Positions 8,830 to 12,224 of a stretch of 12,224 nucleotides of DNA are shown here, in pieces. The DNA is taken from assembly GCA_002310015.1 (NCBI GenBank), contig DBYQ01000009.1, positions 1 through 12,224 of the forward strand, written 5' to 3'. The position numbers were made by a program, and so were the translations under genes. Each line of letters begins with the position of its first letter. Position 1 is the first letter of the stretch. The DNA is from Bacteroidales bacterium UBA1182 (GTDB taxonomy: Bacteria > Bacteroidota > Bacteroidia > Bacteroidales > Bacteroidaceae). The notes beneath the pieces are model-generated. The model saw nothing but the letters and a program-made list of their open reading frames with translations, was not told where the DNA came from and ran no database searches.

Positions 8830-8837
8830 CAAATGTA
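8830..8837 (-). promoter_or_regulatory. Bacteroidetes-type -7 promoter element for the lipoprotein-BspA unit
   Basis: The minus strand reads TACATTTG, an exact TAnnTTTG match, 107 nt upstream of the lipoprotein ATG. No TTTG is found at the expected -33 position; the sequence there is AT-rich. This fits a promoter that needs an activator, and a phased palindrome array lies directly upstream. The predicted transcription start is near 8827. Confidence 0.6.
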
Positions 8838-8865
8838 AAAAATAAGGAAAAGGTGTTTTTATACC

Positions 8866-8918
8866 CTCTAACTAGAGAATTATTTTTCTCTAACTAGAGA
8901 GTTTATTTTCTGTAAGTA
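8866..8918. promoter_or_regulatory. 22-bp-phased tandem palindrome array, probable operator
   Basis: CTCTAACTAGAGA occurs at 8866-8878 and again at 8888-8900. The starts are exactly 22 bp apart, and 19 of 22 bases of the whole unit are the same. A degenerate third copy (CTGTAAGTA, 7 of 9 matching) begins at 8910, again 22 bp on. Each perfect copy is itself an inverted repeat, CTCTA-AC-TAGAG. Relative to the predicted start near 8827, the first two centres lie at about -45 and -67, the usual place for activator dimers stacked on one face of the helix. The bound protein is unknown. Confidence 0.65.
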
Positions 8919-8956
8919 ATAGATGTAAATATTTTCGAAAGGGAAACGTTTTTTTG

Positions 8957-8985
8957 GTGTAATTGGGGACTGTCCCCAATTGCAC
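8957..8985. repeat. REP-like GGGGACTGTCCCC palindrome after the DUF362 gene
   Basis: Perfect 10-bp arms AATTGGGGAC (8961-8970) and GTCCCCAATT (8972-8981) flank a single central T. After one G-T pair the stem extends through GTG and CAC (8957-8959 with 8983-8985). It begins 3 nt past the DUF362 stop codon. TTTTT follows on the plus strand, but on the minus strand, the transcribed one, an A-tract follows instead. So it is not a clear terminator for DUF362, though the hairpin could protect the mRNA 3' end. The core is shared with positions 1-13. Confidence 0.75.
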
Positions 8986-8988
8986 TTT

Positions 8989-10104
8989 TTAAACGGTAAT
9001 AAGGATGTAGTCCATTGAGCCCAGGCCTATCTTTTCTGCGTGCTCTACGCAGGAACGCCAGTTGGTGTCGGGGTGAATCATGTGCCAGTGGTCTCCGTGG
9101 TCGTGCTTGTGATGTTCTATGTTGTTGCTCAGCACGTTGTCTGATTGGATTACCGGGGCTTTGTTTACCATGTCGGCGCTGGCGCAATCCAGGGCAACGG
9201 GGTCAAATGAGGCAAGCATGCCTATATTGGGTACCACAGGGGCATCATTGTAACCCCAGCAGTCACATTCAGGCGATACGTCTATAATCAGGTTCACATG
9301 GAAGTTGGGCTTGCCCAATAGAGTGGCTTTGGCGTACTCGGCAATCTTGCAGTTCAGTATGTCAAGCTGCTCGTCATTATCGGCTATGGCGCCGTTGAAC
9401 TGACAGGTGGCTACGCATTGGCCGCAACCTATGCATTTGTCGTAATCTATCACGGCTTTTCTATCCACTATTGAAATGGCGTGGCTGGCGCAGTTCTTTA
9501 CGCAGAGTCCGCAACCGCGACAGGGTTCCTTGTCTATACGGGGCTTTGAGGCGCTGTGCATCTCCTTTTTACCGGCTACGCTGCCGCAGCCCATTCCCAG
9601 GTTCTTGAGCGCTCCGCCGAATCCTGTCATCTCATGGCCTTTCACGTGGTTGATGGATACTATTATATCGGCCTCTGCTATGGCTGAGCCAATCTTTGGG
9701 GCCTTGCAATACTCTCCGTCTATGGGAATCTCTACGTAATCAAGTCCTTTAAGGCCATCGGCAATTATTACTTGAGCGCCTACGCTGAAAGGGGTGTAAC
9801 CGTGCTTGACAGCGGTGTCCTGATGGTCTATGGCATTTGAGCGCCAACCGGTGTAGAGGGTGTTGCAGTCTGTCAGGAACGGTTTTCCGCCCAACTCTTT
9901 TATGATCTTTACTATTACTGCAGCGTAGTCAGGACGGAGATATGCCATATTGCCTATCTCGCCGAAATGTATCTTGACTGCAGTGAATTTGTCGTTGAAA
10001 TCAATGTTTCCTATACCCGCTTTACGAACCAGTTTTTCAAGTTTATAAAGAAGATGGTGATCCGGGTCTGTCCTAAGGTTGGTGTAAAATACTTCTGATG
10101 CCAT
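8989..10104 (-). CDS. DUF362 family protein with two 4Fe-4S ferredoxin clusters
   Basis: A 371-residue cytoplasmic iron-sulfur protein. The N-terminal and central DUF362 parts carry family hallmarks: VKIHFGEIGNMAYLRP (43-58), VKGHEMTGFGGALKNLGMG (154-172), the Cys pair ECDC (279-282) and GMLASFDPVALDCASADM (295-312). Two ferredoxin motifs are inserted: CRGCGLCVKNC (Cys 195, 198, 201, 205) and CIGCGQCVATC (Cys 224, 227, 230, 234), which should hold two 4Fe-4S clusters. Electron transfer is therefore likely, but the reaction of this widespread family is not established. A His-rich stretch, EHHKHDHGDHWHMIHP (330-345), lies near the C-terminus and could bind metal. It stands alone on the minus strand, divergent from the sigma-factor operon, with a palindrome right after its stop. 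Confidence 0.92.
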   Translation of the reverse strand: MASEVFYTNLRTDPDHHLLYKLEKLVRKAGIGNIDFNDKFTAVKIHFGEIGNMAYLRPDYAAVIVKIIKELGGKPFLTDCNTLYTGWRSNAIDHQDTAVKHGYTPFSVGAQVIIADGLKGLDYVEIPIDGEYCKAPKIGSAIAEADIIVSINHVKGHEMTGFGGALKNLGMGCGSVAGKKEMHSASKPRIDKEPCRGCGLCVKNCASHAISIVDRKAVIDYDKCIGCGQCVATCQFNGAIADNDEQLDILNCKIAEYAKATLLGKPNFHVNLIIDVSPECDCWGYNDAPVVPNIGMLASFDPVALDCASADMVNKAPVIQSDNVLSNNIEHHKHDHGDHWHMIHPDTNWRSCVEHAEKIGLGSMDYILITV

Positions 10105-10132
10105 ATTGGTTAGTGTGTTGTTTATACATTTG

Positions 10133-10140
10133 CGAATATA
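10133..10140 (-). promoter_or_regulatory. Possible -7 promoter element for the DUF362 gene
   Basis: The minus strand reads TATATTCG, one mismatch from TAnnTTTG, 28 nt upstream of the DUF362 ATG. No convincing -33 box is seen. Support comes from position and similarity only. Confidence 0.4.
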
Positions 10141-10192
10141 CTTTATTTATCGGAAAATAACGCAGAAGGGAACAATCCTTTATGCTGTTTTT

Positions 10193-10200
10193 TACCTTTG
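10193..10200 (+). promoter_or_regulatory. Bacteroidetes-type -7 promoter element for the sigma-factor operon
   Basis: TACCTTTG is an exact TAnnTTTG match, 25 nt upstream of the sigma factor ATG, giving a very short leader. No TTTG lies at the -33 position, so strength or sigma dependence is uncertain. It lies about 50 bp from the divergent DUF362 element. Confidence 0.6.
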
Positions 10201-10225
10201 CGATGCTCGTCCGTATAATTGACAG

Positions 10226-10786
10226 ATGATGGTCCAGATTGACAGCGAAATAATTGAGAGGTGCCGGCGCGGTGACAGTAGCGCGTACAGGACAGTGGTG
10301 CAGACATATCAGCCTATGATATATTCGCTGTCTCTCAAGATGCTGGCCGATGTTGAAGAGGCCAAGGACATTGTTCAGGAGACCTTTATCAAGGCGTGGC
10401 AGTCAATAGGAGCTTATGATGGACGGTACAGTTTCTCAACCTGGCTTTACACCATCGCTTCAAGACTCTGCATAGACCGTATAAGGAAACTCCGTTTCAG
10501 CGAGCCATTGACTGATGATATTGCGGTGTTTGAAGGGTATGCATCTGATTCAAATCCTGAGCGGCAGCTGGAAAGCAGCGAGTGGGTATCGGTCATAAAG
10601 GTACTGGCAGCGAAACTGAGCAATAAACAAAGGCTTGTGTTCACCTTGAGTCAGCTTGAAGGACTGGATTCTGAAGAGATAACAAGGATAACAGGAATGG
10701 ATGCCACCCAAATCAAAAGCAACCTTTCACTGGCTAAGAAGAGTGTTCGCGAACAACTTATAAAACTGGGATATGAAAAAGACTGA
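10226..10786 (+). CDS. ECF-type RNA polymerase sigma factor (sigma-70 family, RpoE-like)
   Basis: A 186-residue sigma factor with only regions 2 and 4, the layout of extracytoplasmic-function sigmas. Region 2 spans about 10-90, with the core-binding stretch DVEEAKDIVQETFIKAW (42-58) and the -10 recognition/melting helix FSTWLYTIASRLCIDRIRK (70-88). A linker of about 40 residues leads to region 4 (about 128-178), with the helix-turn-helix LSNKQRLVFTLSQLEGLDSE (131-150) and then EITRITGMDATQIKSNLSLA (151-170). It directs RNA polymerase to a small regulon, usually envelope or stress genes. Two adjacent ATGs at 10226 and 10229 are equivalent starts. Its end overlaps the next ORF by 14 nt, so the downstream membrane protein is the likely antagonist. 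Target promoters are not identifiable here. Confidence 0.92.
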   Translation: MMVQIDSEIIERCRRGDSSAYRTVVQTYQPMIYSLSLKMLADVEEAKDIVQETFIKAWQSIGAYDGRYSFSTWLYTIASRLCIDRIRKLRFSEPLTDDIAVFEGYASDSNPERQLESSEWVSVIKVLAAKLSNKQRLVFTLSQLEGLDSEEITRITGMDATQIKSNLSLAKKSVREQLIKLGYEKD

Positions 10787-11144
10787 AGATATTCTTGAAC
10801 GCCTCAAAGGGCAGATGCCGCATATTCCTGGCGGTGACCTGCTGACAGAAGAGATAATGCAGGCTATCACGGGTACTGCCTCCAAACCCAACCGGATTGT
10901 ACCGCTATGGCTGAATGTGCTGAGAGTGGTTTCATCGGCAGCGGCAGTTTTCCTGATAGCGTTGTTAATCGGATTGAAAGATCCTGTGGCAGACTTTTCT
11001 GAGAATGTTGCTGCAGTTGAAACATATCAGCCTATGGCAACCGATGTCAATTCTGCCATGAGGATTATGGAAATCCGTAGTGAAAAGAGAAAAGCAAGAC
11101 AAATAAGACAAACTCAAATAAAGAACCTCTATGCAAAATTTTAA
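10773..11144 (+). CDS. Small single-span membrane protein, candidate anti-sigma factor
   Basis: No family recognised. The 123-residue protein has a hydrophilic N-terminal half (1-43), one clear transmembrane span at about 45-67 (WLNVLRVVSSAAAVFLIALL onward), and a C-terminal part ending in a strongly basic helix-like stretch, RSEKRKARQIRQTQIKNLYAKF, at 102-123. Size, topology and the 14-nt overlap with the upstream sigma gene are what anti-sigma factors show. The zinc motif HxxxCxxC of ZAS-type anti-sigma factors is absent; there is no cysteine in the protein. It overlaps the next gene by 14 nt too. If it is an anti-sigma factor, the sigma-binding part is probably the N-terminal cytoplasmic segment. 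The role is inferred from context only. Confidence 0.8.
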   Translation: MKKTEDILERLKGQMPHIPGGDLLTEEIMQAITGTASKPNRIVPLWLNVLRVVSSAAAVFLIALLIGLKDPVADFSENVAAVETYQPMATDVNSAMRIMEIRSEKRKARQIRQTQIKNLYAKF

Positions 11145-12153
11145 GATATCCATCCTGGTTGCGATAGCAGCCCTGATGATCACTTCATGTGACAAGAATG
11201 TAACTATGGTTACAGAGATAAACCGTGACGGTACCTGTACAAGACAGGTTTCCACTTCCGATGACTTTTTACTGTATGATGAATCATGGGAGGAGGTGGT
11301 TCCTCAGGATACCGCTGACCAGAAAAGTTTTACTTTGCGCCGTTCATTCAGCAGTGTTGAGGAGATGGCCGCCAATCCTGTTCTGAGCGTTTACGGTGAA
11401 CCTGTCCGCTCAGAGGCGTCACTGCAAAAACGTTTTAAATGGTTCTATACTGATTACACCTTCACGGAAACGTTTGCCGGCTGGGGGGATCATTTTGACA
11501 TTCCTATTACAAAGTTTCTTAGCCAGGATGAGGCCAGTTTCATGTGGACCGGATATCCTAACCTGGTTGAAGGGATGACAGGTATTGATATGGTTGATAA
11601 GCTGGACAAGATTCAGGAGAACCTTGAGTACTGGGAGTATTCCATAATCCTGAATTGCCATTTCAAACTCATAGCAAACAATTATGATGATATCTCCAAT
11701 CCGCCGGTGAATAGGGATATTTTTATCTCTTTGAGGGATTCCGTCATAAAATTCGGCTGTGAAAACGGATATGATGAATTCAGTGAGGTAAAATTATTGC
11801 TCAATGATTATTTCAAATCAGATGCCTATAACATCTTCTATTCTTCCAGTTCGATAGCGGCCGATGAATTCAGGGATAAATATGAGGCTGAGTCTGACAG
11901 TATTTTCTATCCGGTATGCAATATAATATTCCTAAAGGCACCCTACTGCCTCAAAATGCCGGGACGTGTGACTGATGCCGGCCGCGGTACACTTGCTGAC
12001 GGTGTCATACAGTACCGCTTTGAAGGAGGATTCCTTGTCGCAGGTGACTATACCATCACCGCAACATCCCGTGTGGCAAACGTCTGGGCGTTCATCCTCT
12101 CTACTGCGATAATCCTCCTCGCTCTGCTTAGCCTGCTTTATCGCAGGAAATAG
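11131..12153 (+). CDS. Lipoprotein with a C-terminal membrane span, third gene of the sigma operon
   Basis: A 340-residue protein with a short lipoprotein signal ending in the lipobox ITSC (Cys 20). A soluble region of about 290 residues follows. It starts with VTMVTEINRDGTCTRQV, loosely like the opening of LppM/DUF3153-type lipoproteins, a weak resemblance. A hydrophobic span at about 317-337 ends in the basic tail YRRK, so the protein would be tied to the inner membrane at both ends with its body in the periplasm. Aromatic and acidic residues are frequent, and four further cysteines could form disulfides. No enzymatic motif was recognised. Translational overlap with the membrane protein suggests that the three products act together, for instance as envelope sensor and regulator. 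Function unknown. Confidence 0.82.
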   Translation: MQNFKISILVAIAALMITSCDKNVTMVTEINRDGTCTRQVSTSDDFLLYDESWEEVVPQDTADQKSFTLRRSFSSVEEMAANPVLSVYGEPVRSEASLQKRFKWFYTDYTFTETFAGWGDHFDIPITKFLSQDEASFMWTGYPNLVEGMTGIDMVDKLDKIQENLEYWEYSIILNCHFKLIANNYDDISNPPVNRDIFISLRDSVIKFGCENGYDEFSEVKLLLNDYFKSDAYNIFYSSSSIAADEFRDKYEAESDSIFYPVCNIIFLKAPYCLKMPGRVTDAGRGTLADGVIQYRFEGGFLVAGDYTITATSRVANVWAFILSTAIILLALLSLLYRRK

Positions 12154-12183
12154 CACAAGGAACAGGCCCTTCTGTGTCTTTTT
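12154..12183 (+). terminator. Probable intrinsic terminator of the sigma operon
   Basis: Directly after the stop codon, CAC-AAGG (12155-12161) can pair with CCTT-GTG (12168-12176, with a two-base CT bulge), followed by TCTTTTT. A second possible pairing, TTCTGTG (12170-12176) with CACAGAA (12201-12207), lies further on and would compete. The stem is imperfect, so the call is moderate. The remaining bases to the window end hold no recognisable gene. Confidence 0.5.
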
Positions 12184-12224
12184 GATAATCTTCCAAGATG
12201 CACAGAACTTTTGGGGTATCGGTA

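Noticed and set aside
8957..8990. Intrinsic terminator for a plus-strand transcript (hairpin followed by TTTTT)
   Set aside because: No plus-strand gene lies upstream of it, and the gene that ends here is on the minus strand, where an A-tract follows the hairpin.
8903..9187. Minus-strand 94-codon frame overlapping the DUF362 3' end
   Set aside because: It is out of frame with the well-supported DUF362 gene and has an Arg/His/Pro-rich translation without a domain.
10218..10245. Direct repeat ATTGACAG, copies 20 bp apart, spanning the sigma factor start codon
   Set aside because: The second copy is inside coding sequence and the motif is short; chance is a sufficient explanation without other copies.

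Overview
The window looks like chromosomal DNA from a member of the Bacteroidales (Bacteroides/Prevotella-like). Three things support this. Upstream regions carry the Bacteroidetes -7 promoter motif TAnnTTTG with no classical Shine-Dalgarno. One gene encodes a BspA-type leucine-rich-repeat surface protein next to a beta-helix lipoprotein. The recognisable proteins (MutS, a GltS-type symporter, a DUF362 ferredoxin-like protein, an ECF sigma factor) read like Bacteroidales versions. Genus and species cannot be fixed from the sequence alone.

Layout. Positions 1-4103 (minus strand) hold a probable two-gene unit: a GltS-family sodium/glutamate symporter followed 12 nt later by mutS, read from a TACCTTTG promoter at 4096-4103. 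Positions 4104-8918 (minus strand) form what looks like one self-contained unit: promoter TACATTTG (8830-8837), then a beta-helix carbohydrate-binding-like lipoprotein, a BspA-like LRR protein, a six-span membrane protein and a small winged-helix regulator, with gaps of 20, 7 and 6 nt, ending in a hairpin plus T-tract terminator (4104-4143). Immediately upstream of the promoter is a 22-bp-phased tandem array of the palindrome CTCTAACTAGAG: two perfect copies and one degenerate copy. It is placed as an activator or operator array would be. Positions 8989-10104 (minus) hold a DUF362 protein with two 4Fe-4S clusters. It diverges from a plus-strand unit, 10193-12183, of an ECF sigma factor, a small single-span membrane protein and a lipoprotein with an extra C-terminal membrane span. 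Each of these three genes overlaps the next by exactly 14 nt.

Small elements. Two copies of a palindrome with core GGGAC-T-GTCCC lie just after the stop codons of mutS (window edge) and the DUF362 gene, which suggests a dispersed REP-like element.

How the genes may work together (inference). The 4.1-8.9 kb unit pairs surface or envelope proteins with a regulator and a membrane partner that may control the unit itself. The sigma unit resembles a sigma/anti-sigma cell-envelope response module whose anti-sigma partner lacks the usual zinc motif. mutS and the DUF362 gene are housekeeping genes framing this more accessory region. No tRNA, rRNA, CRISPR array, insertion sequence or phage gene was seen.
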